Assembly (NCBI RefSeq): GCF_003112575.1
Contig: NZ_BEWC01000006.1
Coordinates: forward strand, 248,001 to 312,000
DNA length: 64,000 nt
Reading direction: 5' to 3'
DNA from: Streptomyces ardesiacus
GTDB lineage: Bacteria; Actinomycetota; Actinomycetes; Streptomycetales; Streptomycetaceae
Under the pieces are notes generated by a model. The model ran no database searches. It was not told the origin of the DNA and worked only from the letters and a program-made list of their open reading frames with translations. Shown here one piece after another: positions 16,805 to 26,556 of this stretch (position 1 is the stretch's first letter; the number at the start of each line of letters is the position of its first letter). The position numbers were made by a program, and so were the translations under genes.

Positions 16805-17835
16805 CGTGCGTGCTCCTGCCTGTCGTGCCGCCCGTCGACCGCCCCGGCCGTCCCCGTCCCGTCGTACGCGGCCAGCGCCTCGCGGGCGGCCTGCCGGGCA
16901 CTGTCGGCGAGGGCGGGCGGGGAGACGATCCGCCCGTCGCGCCCCAGCCGCAGCGCCAGCCTCCGCAGGGAGGCCGGGTCGGGCGTGCGCAGGGTGATGC
17001 GCAGCCCGCCGTCGGGGAGTTCGTCCGCGCTGTCGTGCGGGTAGTACTCGGCCACCCAGCGCCCGCCCGGGCCGACCTCCACGACCACCTCGGGATCCTC
17101 GGCGGCGGGCTGCACCAGACCCTCCGACAGGTCCCGCAGCTCCACCTCCGGCGGCGCGGACGGCTCGTCCAGGATGCGGATCTCGGCCACCCGGTCCAGC
17201 CGGAAGGTGCGCCGCGCCTCGGAACGGCGGCACCACGCCTCCACGTACGTGTGCCCGACGCTGACCAGCCGGATGGGGTCGATCTCCCGCTCGGTGACCT
17301 CGTCGCGGGCCGGCGAGTAGTAGCGGATCCACAGCCGGCGGCGCTCCGAGATGGCCCGGTCGACGTCGGCGAAGACACCGCCCTCGGACTCGAAGGTGAC
17401 GGACAGACGCGAGCTGGCACCGGCGGCCTCGCCGGCCGAGGTCTCCACCTTCGCCGTCGCCCGCAGCAGCGCCTGCCGGTCGCTCTCGCGCAGCCCGGGC
17501 AGGGTCGCGACGGCCCGGGCGGCGACCAGCAGCGCCGTGGCCTCGTCCGCGGCCAGCCGCAGCGGTTCGGCGGCGTCCGCGCCGAGCGCGGCGGGATTGT
17601 GCCACCAGATGCGCTCGCCGTCGGTGTCGATGTCGAGGAGGTCGCCGCCGCGGAAACTGGTGCCGCACATGGGCAGCACGTCGAGGTCGGAGACCAGCTC
17701 GTCCTCGGTGATCCCGAAGGCGCGCGCCACGTCCTCGATACGGGCCCCGGGGCGCTCGCGCAGATACGTCACCAGGGACAGCATCCGCCGGGTCTGGTCG
17801 ATGGCGTTCACGGGCCTGACCGGTTTGCCTGCCAC
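16801..17835 (-). CDS. pafC: WYL-domain transcriptional regulator PafC
   Basis: 344 residues: an N-terminal winged helix (RRMLSLVTYLRERPGARIED, then VARAFGITEDELVSDLDVL), then a WYL domain (RLWIRYYSPARDEVTEREID) and the C-terminal WCX extension. With PafB it forms the PafBC activator that controls the LexA/RecA-independent DNA-damage response in mycobacteria. The GTG start lies 18 bases past the pafB stop. The same pafB-pafC order is found in mycobacteria. Confidence 0.93.
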   Translation of the reverse strand: MAGKPVRPVNAIDQTRRMLSLVTYLRERPGARIEDVARAFGITEDELVSDLDVLPMCGTSFRGGDLLDIDTDGERIWWHNPAALGADAAEPLRLAADEATALLVAARAVATLPGLRESDRQALLRATAKVETSAGEAAGASSRLSVTFESEGGVFADVDRAISERRRLWIRYYSPARDEVTEREIDPIRLVSVGHTYVEAWCRRSEARRTFRLDRVAEIRILDEPSAPPEVELRDLSEGLVQPAAEDPEVVVEVGPGGRWVAEYYPHDSADELPDGGLRITLRTPDPASLRRLALRLGRDGRIVSPPALADSARQAAREALAAYDGTGTAGAVDGRHDRQEHAR

Positions 17836-17853
17836 AGTGTTGTCCGCTCCCCC

Positions 17854-18807
17854 TCAGCCCTTGGCGACGGCACGCAGCCGGTCCACCACGTCCGCACGCA
17901 ACTCCGCCGGCTCCAGCACCACCACGTCCGGCCCGAACTCCACCAGCCAGGCGTCCAGGCCGTGCCCGTACGGAATCTCCAACTCGTCCCAGCCGTCACC
18001 GAGTTCCCGCACCCCGGTGGCCTTCGCCCGCAGGGGGTACCCCGCGCCCGCGCGCAGCCGGATGAGCGCGGACCGGTCGGCGCTCTCCCCCGCCCAGCTC
18101 GCGACCGTCTCCCGCACGGTGACGACGTCCGGCACCGGTGCGGTGAACCGCGCGCCGCGCGAGCGGACCTTCCCCGTGATCCGCGACAGCCGGAACACCC
18201 GCTCCGCACCCCGGTCGCGGTCGAAACCGGCCAGGTACCAGTGGCCGCGCCAGCACTCCAGCGCCCACGGCTCCACGTGCCTGGACTCGGGCTGGGCGGC
18301 GTTCGCCTTGCGGTAGTCGAAGACGACCGGCCGGCGGTCGCGGCAGGCCAGCATCAGCGGCTCGAAGGCCGCCTCGTGCACCGGGATGCGGGGCTCCAGG
18401 GCGCCGTGCGCCTCGTACGGGTCGACGTCCTCGGGCAGCCCGGCCGCCCGCAGCTTCTGCAGCGCGCCGCTCGCGGCACCGGCGAGCCGGGCCTGCTGCC
18501 AGACCTTCGCGGCCAGGCCCAGCGCGGCGGCCTCCTCCGCGTCCAGGGTGATGGGCGGCAGCCGGTTGCTGTCCCGGCGGGCCAGGTAGCCGATCTCGCC
18601 GTCGAGGCTCTCCACGGTCTCGATGACCAGCCCCAGTTCGCGCAGGTCGTCCTTGTCCCGCTCGAACATGCGGTTGAAGGAGTCGTCGGAGCCCGCCTCG
18701 AGATAGGCCTCGACCGACTCGCGCAGCTCACGCTTGCTGAGTGGCCGCCGTGTCCCGAGAAGACACAGCGCCAGGTTCATCAGCCGCTCGGCCTTGGCAA
18801 TGGCCAT
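17854..18807 (-). CDS. pafB: WYL-domain transcriptional regulator PafB
   Basis: 317 residues with an N-terminal HTH (AERLMNLALCLLGTRRPLSK, then RELRESVEAYL), a WYL domain (RPVVFDYRKANAAQPESR) and a WCX domain. It is paired with PafC as a damage-response activator; the name comes from genetic linkage to pafA, not from pupylation itself. The start is ATG at 18807, 7 bases after a strong GGGAGAAGGG. Confidence 0.93.
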   Translation of the reverse strand: MAIAKAERLMNLALCLLGTRRPLSKRELRESVEAYLEAGSDDSFNRMFERDKDDLRELGLVIETVESLDGEIGYLARRDSNRLPPITLDAEEAAALGLAAKVWQQARLAGAASGALQKLRAAGLPEDVDPYEAHGALEPRIPVHEAAFEPLMLACRDRRPVVFDYRKANAAQPESRHVEPWALECWRGHWYLAGFDRDRGAERVFRLSRITGKVRSRGARFTAPVPDVVTVRETVASWAGESADRSALIRLRAGAGYPLRAKATGVRELGDGWDELEIPYGHGLDAWLVEFGPDVVVLEPAELRADVVDRLRAVAKG

Positions 18808-18944
18808 CGACGCCCTTCTCCCTATGGTGCTTACGACGGATGACCGTACCGTCCCGCGGTGGCGCGGCAAAAGCCGAGGGCCCACGCCCGGACGGGCATG
18901 GACCCCAGGTGACCGGCTCTGATCGCCGTCCGTTCGGACTTCGG

Positions 18945-19316
18945 TCAGACTCCGAGCAGATCGACCACGAAGATCAGCGTCGAGCCGGGCGGGATCGCCG
19001 GGGTCGGGCTCTGGTCGCCGTAGGCGAGGTGCGGGGGGATGGTCAGCCGGCGGCGGCCGCCGACCTTCATGCCCTGCACGCCCTGGTCCCAGCCCTGGAT
19101 GACGCGGCCGCCACCGAGCGGGAAGCGGAAGGGAGCACCGCGGTTCCAGCTCGCGTCGAACTCCTCGCCCGTGCTGAAGGTCACGCCCACGTAGTGGACG
19201 GTCACGGTCTGCCCGGCCTCGGCAACCGGGCCGTCGCCCTCCCAGATGTCCTTGATCTCGAGGTCCGCGGGGGGCTCCCCCTCCGGGAAGTCGACCTCGG
19301 GCTTGTCGATGCTCAC
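18945..19316 (-). CDS. FKBP-type peptidyl-prolyl cis-trans isomerase (cytoplasmic)
   Basis: Single FKBP domain of 123 residues without a signal peptide: VHYVGVTFSTGEEFDASW, VIQGWDQGVQGMKVGG, and the C-terminal IPPGSTLIFVVDLLGV. These carry the aromatic pocket and the hydrophobic strand that bind FK506 and proline. It accelerates proline isomerisation during folding. The GTG start follows CAGGAG. It lies 60 bases downstream of a second, exported FKBP gene. Confidence 0.94.
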   Translation of the reverse strand: MSIDKPEVDFPEGEPPADLEIKDIWEGDGPVAEAGQTVTVHYVGVTFSTGEEFDASWNRGAPFRFPLGGGRVIQGWDQGVQGMKVGGRRRLTIPPHLAYGDQSPTPAIPPGSTLIFVVDLLGV

Positions 19317-19376
19317 GTGTTCAGCTCCTGCTTGTCTGCGGAAAGGCAACGGCCCAAGTCTTGCATCCCCGGGAGG

Positions 19377-20378
19377 TCACATCTTCGCGAGGATGTCCAC
19401 GGAGAAGACCAGCGTGGAGTCCTTCTTGATGTCGCTGCCCTGCGGCGGATTGTCCCCGTACCCCAGGTCCGGCGGGATGACGACGAGAACGCGGCTGCCG
19501 ACCTTCTTGCCGGTCAGACCCTGCGCCCAGCCCTTGACCACCTGCTGCAGCGAGAACGACGTGAGCTGCTTCCTGGCGTACGTCGAGTCGAACTCCTTGC
19601 CGCCGTCCCACAGCACGCCCTTGTACTGCACGAGCACGCTGTCCTGGGCGCCCACCTCGGCGCCGTCGCCCTCCAGGACGTACTGCGCGACGAGCTTCTT
19701 CGGCGCGTCGGTCTTCGGCACCTCGATGGAGGGCGCCGCGCCGTCCGTGTTGGTGCCCACCTTCGGCAGCGCGGCGTCGTCCTGCGGGACCTGCTTGCCC
19801 CGGGCACTGCTCTTCGCGTTGAAGGTGTCCTTGATGTCGACCACGAACACCAGCGTGTCGTCACCCTTGATGCCGGCCTGCTCGTTGCCCTGCTCCCCGT
19901 ACCCCCACGTGGGCGGCACGGAGAACTCGACGCGGCTGCCGGTCTTCTTGCCGGTGAGCGCGTACCGCCAGCCGTCGATGATGCTGCCCTGGGCGAGCTG
20001 GATGACCAGGGGGGTCTTGCGGTCGTAGGAGTTGTCGAAGACCTTCGCGCTCGACCAGACCTGGCCCAGGTAGTCCGCCGCGATGAAGTCGTTCTCCGCG
20101 ACGGCCCTGCCGCCGCCCGCGACGACCGTCTTGACCGCGACGTCCTTGGACGGCTCGCCGCTGCCCTTGGCCACGGTCGGCTTCTCGCCGAACTTCGTCC
20201 CCGCGGTGATCGCCGGCAGCGGACCGTCGACGATCTTCGGCGGCGGCGCGGACCCGGCCGACGCCTGCGGCGACGGGCTGTCGCTCGCGTTGCTCGATGA
20301 GCCGGAGCCGTCGTCACCGCAGGCGGAGAGCGTGACCAGTCCCGCGGGGACGGCGATGAGGAGGGAGCGTCGGCGCAC
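19377..20378 (-). CDS. Exported lipoprotein with two FKBP-type isomerase domains
   Basis: 333 residues. The signal peptide RRRSLLIAVPAGLVTLSAC ends in a lipobox (LSAC), so the protein should be lipid-anchored outside the membrane. A Ser-rich linker follows, then two tandem FKBP domains (about residues 85-205 and 225-333), each with a GY/WAQGLTGKK-like motif (DGWRYALTGKKTGSRVEF and VKGWAQGLTGKKVGSRVL). The second domain keeps the canonical GYGDNPP and FSVDIL ends. It probably assists folding of secreted proteins. The GTG start is preceded by GAGG. Confidence 0.93.
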   Translation of the reverse strand: MRRRSLLIAVPAGLVTLSACGDDGSGSSSNASDSPSPQASAGSAPPPKIVDGPLPAITAGTKFGEKPTVAKGSGEPSKDVAVKTVVAGGGRAVAENDFIAADYLGQVWSSAKVFDNSYDRKTPLVIQLAQGSIIDGWRYALTGKKTGSRVEFSVPPTWGYGEQGNEQAGIKGDDTLVFVVDIKDTFNAKSSARGKQVPQDDAALPKVGTNTDGAAPSIEVPKTDAPKKLVAQYVLEGDGAEVGAQDSVLVQYKGVLWDGGKEFDSTYARKQLTSFSLQQVVKGWAQGLTGKKVGSRVLVVIPPDLGYGDNPPQGSDIKKDSTLVFSVDILAKM

Positions 20379-20448
20379 GGTGGGGGCCTCGTATCGGTAT
20401 CGGGTCGGTCCTGATGGCTGGCGTGCGCGCAACTCTACGGCGTGAGAA

Positions 20449-20477
20449 GGGCACCGTACGGCTAACGTACGGTGCCC
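20449..20477 (-). terminator. Hairpin terminator after pafA
   Basis: Perfect 12-base stem (GGGCACCGTACG) with the loop GCTAA, between the pafA stop and the FKBP lipoprotein start. It separates pafA from the FKBP/pafBC transcripts. Confidence 0.75.
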
Positions 20478-20528
20478 GTGTGGCGTTCCGCCTTTCGCGC
20501 GGAAGACCGGCTCCCACCCCGTCCGGGG

Positions 20529-21890
20529 TCACATCCCCGCGATCAGCTTCTCCACCCGGTCGTCCACCGATCGGAACGGGTCCTTGCACAACACGGTGCG
20601 CTGCGCCTGGTCGTTGAGCTTGAGGTGGACCCAGTCGACCGTGAAGTCCCGGCGCTGCTCCTGGGCCCGCCGGATGAAGTCGCCGCGCAGCCGGGCCCGC
20701 GTGGTCTGCGGCGGAACGGACTTGCCCTCGAAGATCTTCAGGTCGTTGGCGACCCGGGCCGCCTGGCCCTTCCTCTCGAGCAGGTAGTACAGACCACGAC
20801 GGCGGTGGATGTCGTGGTAGGCGAGGTCTATCTGCGCGACCCGCGGATGCGACATGGTCATGTTGTGCTTGGCCCGGTACCGCTCCAGGAGCTTGTACTT
20901 CATGACCCAGTCGATCTCGGTGTCGATGCGGTCCAGGTCCTCCGCCTCGATCGCCTCCAGCGTGCGGCCCCACAGCTCCAGCACCCGCTCCACCGTGCCG
21001 GTGCGGATGCCGCGGCGGTCGACGAAGTCGACGGCCTTCTCGTAGTACTCCCGCTGCACCTCCAGCGCGGACGCCTCCCGGCCGCTGGCCAGGCGCACCT
21101 TGCGCCGCCCGGTGATGTCGTGGCTGACCTCGCGGATCGCCCGGATCGGGTTCTCCAGGGTCAGGTCCCGCATCACCGTGCCCGCCTCGATCATGCGCAG
21201 CACCAGGTCCGTCGCGCCCACCTTGAGCAGCATCGTCGTCTCGGACATGTTCGAGTCGCCCACGATGACGTGCAGCCGCCGGTAGCGCTCCGCGTCGGCG
21301 TGCGGCTCGTCACGCGTGTTGATGATCGGCCGGGACCGGGTCGTCGCCGAGGAGACGCCCTCCCAGATGTGCTCGGCCCGCTGACTGACGCAGTACACCG
21401 CACCGCGCGGCGTCTGCAGCACCTTGCCGGCACCGCAGAGCAACTGCCTTGTCACCAGGAAGGGAATGAGGATGTCCGCCAGCCGCGAAAACTCGCCGTG
21501 CCGGGCCACGAGGTAATTCTCGTGACAGCCGTACGAGTTGCCCGCGGAGTCGGTGTTGTTCTTGAAGAGGTAGACGTCGCCCGCGATTCCCTCCTCGTGC
21601 AGGCGTCGTTCGGCGTCCACCAGGAGTCCTTCGAGAATGCGCTCGCCCGCCTTGTCGTGGGTGACGAGTTCGGTCACGTTGTCACACTCGGGTGTCGCGT
21701 ATTCCGGATGTGATCCCACGTCGAGATACAGGCGGGCGCCATTGCGCAGAAAGACGTTGCTGCTGCGGCCCCATGACACGACACGGCGGAAGAGGTACCG
21801 CGCCACCTCGTCAGGCGACAGGCGGCGCTGTCCCCTGAACGTGCACGTGACGCCGTACTCGTTCTCCAGCCCGAAAATGCGGCGGTCCAT
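20529..21890 (-). CDS. pafA: Pup--protein ligase PafA
   Basis: Joins the C-terminal Glu of deamidated Pup to substrate lysines, marking them for the proteasome. 453 residues with the carboxylate-amine ligase fold. Key N-terminal residues are visible in GLENEYGV (metal-binding Glu), and [35 protein letters not shown] and [18 protein letters not shown] are shared with Dop. It lacks the extra N-terminal loop of Dop. It is separated here from prcBA by an MFS/LacI pair. Confidence 0.96.
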   Translation of the reverse strand: MDRRIFGLENEYGVTCTFRGQRRLSPDEVARYLFRRVVSWGRSSNVFLRNGARLYLDVGSHPEYATPECDNVTELVTHDKAGERILEGLLVDAERRLHEEGIAGDVYLFKNNTDSAGNSYGCHENYLVARHGEFSRLADILIPFLVTRQLLCGAGKVLQTPRGAVYCVSQRAEHIWEGVSSATTRSRPIINTRDEPHADAERYRRLHVIVGDSNMSETTMLLKVGATDLVLRMIEAGTVMRDLTLENPIRAIREVSHDITGRRKVRLASGREASALEVQREYYEKAVDFVDRRGIRTGTVERVLELWGRTLEAIEAEDLDRIDTEIDWVMKYKLLERYRAKHNMTMSHPRVAQIDLAYHDIHRRRGLYYLLERKGQAARVANDLKIFEGKSVPPQTTRARLRGDFIRRAQEQRRDFTVDWVHLKLNDQAQRTVLCKDPFRSVDDRVEKLIAGM

Positions 21891-21899
21891 GACTGAACA

Positions 21900-23159
21900 T
21901 TACGCCTGATGACCCGAACTGAAACGGGGTTCGACGGCACGGTTTGGATCATTTTCCGATGAAGCCGCAACGACCGCACCCCGCGCGGGAGCTGCGAGGA
22001 CCCGCCCCGTAGACGCCAGCACCAGCAACGAGACGCATCCCGCCGCCCCCGGCACCGCGAAGCCCCACAGCGCGCCGCCGTGCTCCACGACGGGCCCCGC
22101 CAGCCCCGTGCCCACCGAGGCGCCCACCGTGAACGTCGTCACCAGCCACGAGAACGCCTCCGTCACCGTCCCCCGCGGCGCGTGCACGTCCACCAGGACG
22201 AACGCACACGCGATGCACGGCGCCAGGAACACCCCCGCCACCACCGTCAGCAGCACCATCGCCACCGCGCCCGGCATCAGCATCAACGGCAGGTAACACA
22301 CCGCCAGCAACGCCACCAGCACCCGCAGCCGCCGCGCCGGCTCACCCGCCCAGCGCCGCGCCCCGTACACCACTCCCCCGACCAGGGCCCCCAGGCCCAG
22401 CGCCGCCATCAGCCACCCGTACACGGCGTCACCGCCGTGCTCGTCCGCATACGGCACCGAGGCCACCGTGATCGACCCGAGCGCCATCCCGATGAACAGG
22501 AAGGCCCCCAGCAGCGCCAGCAGCCCGCCCGAACGCAACGCGCCCAGCCAGTGCGCCTCCCGCGGCGCCGACCGCCACGCGCGCGAGGGCGGCGACACCA
22601 CCACGGACAGCGCGCCGAGCACACCGAGACCGTTGAGCACCAGCAGGGCCGCCGGCGGCGACCACAGCGACACGCACACCGTCACCAGCAGCGGCCCCAC
22701 GGTGAACATGACCTCCTGCGCCACGGCGTCCATCGCATACGCCGTGTGCACCTGGTCCTCCTCGCCCAGCACGCTCGGCCACAGCGCCCGCAGCCCGCCC
22801 TCCAGCGGCGGCGTGAACAGCCCCGCCGCCCCCACGGACACGTAGGCCAGCGCGGCCGTCCCCGTACCCGCGAAGGCGAAGACCGCCATCGCCAGCGCCG
22901 ACAGCACCGCGGCCGGCAACTGCACCCGCGGCTGCCCGTACAGGTCCACCAGCCGCCCCAGCACCGGCTGCCCGACGGCGTTCGCGACGCCGTACACCGC
23001 CGCCAGCGCCCCCGCGAGGCTGTACGAGCCGCCCTCGGCCCGCACGAACAGCACGATCGCGATCGCCGCGGTCGCGTTGGGCAACCGCCCGACCAGCGTG
23101 CCGACGAGCAGCCGCACGGCATGCCGCGCCCGGAGAATGCCCAGATAACCGGCGACCAC
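21900..23159 (-). CDS. Major facilitator superfamily transporter
   Basis: 419 residues, about twelve membrane spans (ATAAIAIVLFVRAEGGSYSL, MAVFAFAGTGTAALAYVSVG and others). The start at GTG 23159 (VVVAGYLGILRARHAVRLL) lies 6 bases after GGGAGG; GTG at 23180 is a longer alternative. It is divergent from a LacI-type repressor gene across a short spacer with an inverted repeat, so it is probably that repressor's target. The substrate is unknown; sugar-type LacI control hints at a carbohydrate, but the family also includes drug exporters. It ends 10 bases before the pafA start codon on the same strand. Confidence 0.88.
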   Translation of the reverse strand: MVAGYLGILRARHAVRLLVGTLVGRLPNATAAIAIVLFVRAEGGSYSLAGALAAVYGVANAVGQPVLGRLVDLYGQPRVQLPAAVLSALAMAVFAFAGTGTAALAYVSVGAAGLFTPPLEGGLRALWPSVLGEEDQVHTAYAMDAVAQEVMFTVGPLLVTVCVSLWSPPAALLVLNGLGVLGALSVVVSPPSRAWRSAPREAHWLGALRSGGLLALLGAFLFIGMALGSITVASVPYADEHGGDAVYGWLMAALGLGALVGGVVYGARRWAGEPARRLRVLVALLAVCYLPLMLMPGAVAMVLLTVVAGVFLAPCIACAFVLVDVHAPRGTVTEAFSWLVTTFTVGASVGTGLAGPVVEHGGALWGFAVPGAAGCVSLLVLASTGRVLAAPARGAVVAASSENDPNRAVEPRFSSGHQA

Positions 23160-23192
23160 GACCCACCTCCCTGTTCCCACTCACACAAGTGT

Positions 23193-23219
23193 TACGTATA
23201 ACGTCCGCTGCCATACGTA
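23193..23219. promoter_or_regulatory. Inverted repeat, probable LacI-family operator
   Basis: TACGTAT-N13-ATACGTA lies between the divergent MFS and lacI-type genes and reaches to 2 bases before the regulator's ATG. The position suits a repressor acting on both genes. Confidence 0.55.
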
Positions 23220-23221
23220 CC

Positions 23222-24274
23222 ATGTCGCCTGTTCAGCAGTCCAGACGAAAGCGCAGGCGAACGGTGGCACGAGGCAGCACCCGCCCCACGAGCCGGGACG
23301 TCGCCCAAGCCGCCGGCGTCTCCCAGGCAGCCGTCTCCCTGGTCCTCGGCGACAAATGGCGCGGCCGGGTCTCCGAACCCACGGCCCAGCGCGTCCGCGA
23401 GGCCGCGTCCGAACTCGGCTACCGCCCCAACCTCGCCGCCCGCAACCTCCGCCTCGGCCGCACCCGCACCGTCCTGCTCGTCGTCCCCGCACTCACCACG
23501 GAGTTCTTCGCCGAGGTCTACACGGGCGCGGCACGAGTCGCCGCCGCACACGGCTTCGGAGTCGTCCTCTACCCCTCACCCGAAGGCGTCGGCCCCGCCC
23601 GGGACCCCTTCGCCTCCGCACAGGCCGCACTCGACGGCGTCATCGCCTCCTCCATGGCCGCCGACGCGCTCACCGCCATCCGCGGCGACCAGCTCCCCCT
23701 CGTCATGCTCGACAGCGACCCCGACGGCAGCCTGGGCGCCGCCACGGTCAACCTCGACATCGCCGACGGCATCCGCCAGGTCACCGAACACCTGCTCTCC
23801 CTCGGCCACCGCAGCTTCCTCCACCTCGCCGCGGACGTCCCCTCCTGGACCTTCGACGTACGCGCCCGCGAACTCGCCGCACGACTCGCCGACGTCCCCG
23901 GCACCGACCTGCGCACCGTCCACGCCCCCATCTCCATCGAGGGCGCCCTGACCGCCACCGAGGCCGCCCTCGCCGCACCCGGGCCCCGGCCCACGGCGCT
24001 GGTCTGCGACGACGACAAACTCGCCGCCGGCGCCTACAAGGCCATCCGCCGGGCCGGGCTCCGCGTCCCCGACGACCTTTCCGTCACCGGCCTCGACGAC
24101 CTCGGCCTCGCCACCGCCATCGACCCCGAACTCACCACCGTCCGCCTCGACGCGGAAGCCTTCGGCGAACGCGGCATGCGCGCCCTGCTGGCGGTACTGG
24201 AAGGCAGGCCCCCCGAAGAGGGGGACCTGCCGGTCAGCCTGGTGGTACGGGGTTCCACGGCCCCGCCGCGATGA
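23222..24274 (+). CDS. LacI-family transcriptional regulator
   Basis: 350 residues. The N-terminal HTH is TSRDVAQAAGVSQAAVSLVL, with the hinge region YRPNLAARNLRLGRT. The periplasmic-binding-protein-like effector domain follows (VLLVVPALTTEFFAEVYTGA, and near the end LSVTGLDDLGLATAIDPELT). An Arg-rich stretch precedes the HTH. ATG at 23222 lacks a ribosome site and could be leaderless; GTG at 23264, preceded by AGGCG, is an alternative. It is convergent with prcA, 9 bases apart. Probable repressor of the divergent transporter; effector unknown. Confidence 0.9.
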   Translation: MSPVQQSRRKRRRTVARGSTRPTSRDVAQAAGVSQAAVSLVLGDKWRGRVSEPTAQRVREAASELGYRPNLAARNLRLGRTRTVLLVVPALTTEFFAEVYTGAARVAAAHGFGVVLYPSPEGVGPARDPFASAQAALDGVIASSMAADALTAIRGDQLPLVMLDSDPDGSLGAATVNLDIADGIRQVTEHLLSLGHRSFLHLAADVPSWTFDVRARELAARLADVPGTDLRTVHAPISIEGALTATEAALAAPGPRPTALVCDDDKLAAGAYKAIRRAGLRVPDDLSVTGLDDLGLATAIDPELTTVRLDAEAFGERGMRALLAVLEGRPPEEGDLPVSLVVRGSTAPPR

Positions 24275-24283
24275 GGCGGGCGC

Positions 24284-25060
24284 CTACTCCTCGTCCGACC
24301 CGGAGTCGGTGTCCGTCTCCTCCACCGCGGGCGCCTTGGCGACGTCGTCACCGGCATCCGCCCCGGACTCCAGCAGCCGCGACAACTGCGCGCCGACGAT
24401 CCGCTTGAACTTGCGCTGCTGCGGACGCGTCCGGTCCAGCACCGCGACCTCCAGCCGCTCCGCCGGAATCTCCCGCTCGCTCCCGTTGGTGTCACGGGAC
24501 AGCGCCTGCACCGCCAGCTTCAGCGCCTCGGCCAGCGTCATCCCGTCCCGGTGCCGCTGGTCCAGATAGCCGCTGATCTGCTCCGCGTTGCCCCCGACCG
24601 CGACCGAGCCGTGCTCGTCCACGATCGAACCGTCGTGCGGCAACCGGTAGATCTGATCGTGCTCCGGACTGTCACCGACCTCCGCGACGACCAGCTCCAC
24701 CTCGTACGGCTTCTCGGCCTGACTGGAGAAGATCGTGCCCAGCGTCTGGGCGTACACGTTCGCCAGACCCCGCGCCGTCACATCGTCACGGTCGTACGTG
24801 TAACCCCGCAGGTCGGCGTAGCGCACCCCGCCGATCCGCAGATTCTCGTACTCGTTGTACTTGCCGGCGGCCGCGAAGCCGATCCGGTCGTAGATCTCGC
24901 TGAACTTGTGCAGCGCACGGGACGGATTCTCACCGACGAACACGATGCCGTCGGCATACTGCAGCACCACCAGGCTGCGGCCACGCGCGATGCCCTTGCG
25001 GGCGTACTCCGCCCGGTCCGCCATCGCCTGCTGAGGAGATACATAGAACGGCGTCGACAC
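24284..25060 (-). CDS. prcA: 20S proteasome alpha subunit PrcA
   Basis: Gate-forming outer ring subunit, 258 residues. The N-terminal [20 protein letters not shown] is the gate/anteparallel helix, followed by [17 protein letters not shown]. The acidic C-terminal tail ([12 protein letters not shown]) is longer than needed for the fold. The GTG start lies 60 bases past the prcB stop. It works with PrcB and is opened by the HbYX-like tail of the ARC ATPase. Confidence 0.96.
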   Translation of the reverse strand: MSTPFYVSPQQAMADRAEYARKGIARGRSLVVLQYADGIVFVGENPSRALHKFSEIYDRIGFAAAGKYNEYENLRIGGVRYADLRGYTYDRDDVTARGLANVYAQTLGTIFSSQAEKPYEVELVVAEVGDSPEHDQIYRLPHDGSIVDEHGSVAVGGNAEQISGYLDQRHRDGMTLAEALKLAVQALSRDTNGSEREIPAERLEVAVLDRTRPQQRKFKRIVGAQLSRLLESGADAGDDVAKAPAVEETDTDSGSDEE

Positions 25061-25120
25061 CGGTTATCCGTCCCTTCCTGTCGAAATCACTGGACCACCT
25101 GACAACGAAGACCCGCCCCG

Positions 25121-25966
25121 CTACAGCAGCGCGGCCCGCGGACCGTCGGGCTGCTCGAGCCGGGCCTGCAGCACCGAACCCGCCAGCTCCGCGGCCTCGT
25201 CCTCACCGAGCCGGCGGAAACCGTCCTCGGTGATCACAGTGATGATCGGATAGATCCGGCGGGCGACATCGGGACCACCGGTCGCCGAGTCGTCGTCAGC
25301 CGCGTCGTACAGCGCCTGCACCACGAGCGTCGTGGCCTGCTCCTCGGTCAGGTCGTCACGGAACAGCTTCTTCATCGCACCGCGCGCGAAGACCGAGCCC
25401 GAACCCGTGGTCGCGTAGTTCCGCTCCTCGGAACGGCCACCCGTCACGTCGTACGAGAAGATGCGGCCCCTGCCCCGGTCCACGTCGTAGCCCGCGAACA
25501 GCGGCACCACGGCCAGCCCCTGCATCGCCATGCCCAGGTTGGACCGGATCATCGTCGACAGGCGGTTCGCCTTGCCCTCCAGGGAGAGCTGCGCGCCCTC
25601 GACCTTCTCGAAGTGCTCCAGCTCCAGCTGGAACAGCTTCACCATCTCCACGGCCAGCCCCGCCGTACCGGCGATGCCCACCGCGGAGTACTCGTCCGCC
25701 GGGAAGACCTTCTCGATGTCCCGCTGGGCGATCATGTTGCCCATCGTGGCCCGCCGGTCACCGGCGAGCACGACACCACCGGGGAACGTGACCGCCACGA
25801 TCGTCGTACCGTGCGGCGCCTCGACGACGCCCTGCACCGGCGGGAGCTGCCGGTTGCCCGGAAGCATCTCCGGCTGGTGCGCGCCGAGGAAGTCCATGAA
25901 GGAGGAGGACCCGGGCGTCAGGAAGGCAGCCGGTAGACGCCCGGTGCTACGAGTGTTGGCTTCCAC
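25121..25966 (-). CDS. prcB: 20S proteasome beta subunit PrcB (with propeptide)
   Basis: Catalytic subunit, 281 residues. The 53-residue propeptide ends at PHG; autocatalytic cleavage exposes Thr54 ([11 protein letters not shown]) as the N-terminal nucleophile. [13 protein letters not shown] holds the catalytic Asp/Lys environment. The GTG start follows GGAGGG and is fixed by the 53-residue propeptide known for the S. coelicolor protein. The first 16 codons overlap the 3' end of the endonuclease VII-like gene in another frame. Confidence 0.95.
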   Translation of the reverse strand: MEANTRSTGRLPAAFLTPGSSSFMDFLGAHQPEMLPGNRQLPPVQGVVEAPHGTTIVAVTFPGGVVLAGDRRATMGNMIAQRDIEKVFPADEYSAVGIAGTAGLAVEMVKLFQLELEHFEKVEGAQLSLEGKANRLSTMIRSNLGMAMQGLAVVPLFAGYDVDRGRGRIFSYDVTGGRSEERNYATTGSGSVFARGAMKKLFRDDLTEEQATTLVVQALYDAADDDSATGGPDVARRIYPIITVITEDGFRRLGEDEAAELAGSVLQARLEQPDGPRAALL

Positions 25967-26496
25967 GCGATTCCCTCCACGTAAGCGGCAGCCCGCCTTA
26001 TGGCATCGGGCCGATCCTTGAACTGCCCCAGCGCAGCGTTGCAACTGAAGCACAGTACGCCACGGACCCTACCCGTCTCGTGGCAGTGATCCACATGTGC
26101 GGCGGGAGCGGCGAGACATATGCAGCAGACGCCGGCCTGGTCGGCGATCAACTGGTCACGCTCGGCCTCGGTAAGACCGTAATTCCGCTTCAGATGGCCC
26201 GCCCGGCTCTTCACCGCCCGGCACACTTTGCAACTCGTCGAAAGACCGTCAGAGGCACTCGCATTGCGGTGCCACTCGCTGTGAGGCTTCGTCTCACCAC
26301 AGCTCCGGCAGTACTTGTGCCCTTCCGGGGTCTCCACCCTGGGTCGCACGTTCTTGCCCCTGGCCAGCTGGCGGGCCTGATGGTACGCCGCCACGCACGG
26401 CCGGCAGTAGCCCTGCAAGCCATCACGAGCGGCTCGGTTGGCGGCGAAGGCCGCCCGCGGTTTGGTCACCCCGCACCGCGAGCAGCGCTTCGTCAT
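25918..26496 (-). CDS. Endonuclease VII-like HNH nuclease inside the proteasome operon
   Basis: 192 residues. The C-terminal half matches recombination endonuclease VII (His-Me/HNH): [20 protein letters not shown] (metal-binding cysteines plus catalytic DHCH) and [13 protein letters not shown] (second CxxC). The N-terminal half adds two treble-clef-like CxxC modules ([13 protein letters not shown] with YCRPC, and [14 protein letters not shown] with CKVC), so about ten cysteines could bind several zincs. The ATG follows GGGAGGGG. Its end overlaps prcB by 49 bases. Base composition is slightly less GC-rich than the flanking genes. Similar genes occur between pup and prcB in other actinomycetes; function is unknown. 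Confidence 0.88.
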   Translation of the reverse strand: MTKRCSRCGVTKPRAAFAANRAARDGLQGYCRPCVAAYHQARQLARGKNVRPRVETPEGHKYCRSCGETKPHSEWHRNASASDGLSTSCKVCRAVKSRAGHLKRNYGLTEAERDQLIADQAGVCCICLAAPAAHVDHCHETGRVRGVLCFSCNAALGQFKDRPDAIRRAAAYVEGIAWKPTLVAPGVYRLPS

Positions 26497-26556
26497 CTGC
26501 CCCTCCCGCACTCACCAACCCCCAGAGTCGACCTTCGTTTCGAAGGCGAAAGCGGC

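Noticed and set aside
25918-26496. Endonuclease VII-like gene as a sign of prophage
   Set aside because: No other phage gene, integrase or att-like duplication is nearby, and the gene lies within a conserved operon.
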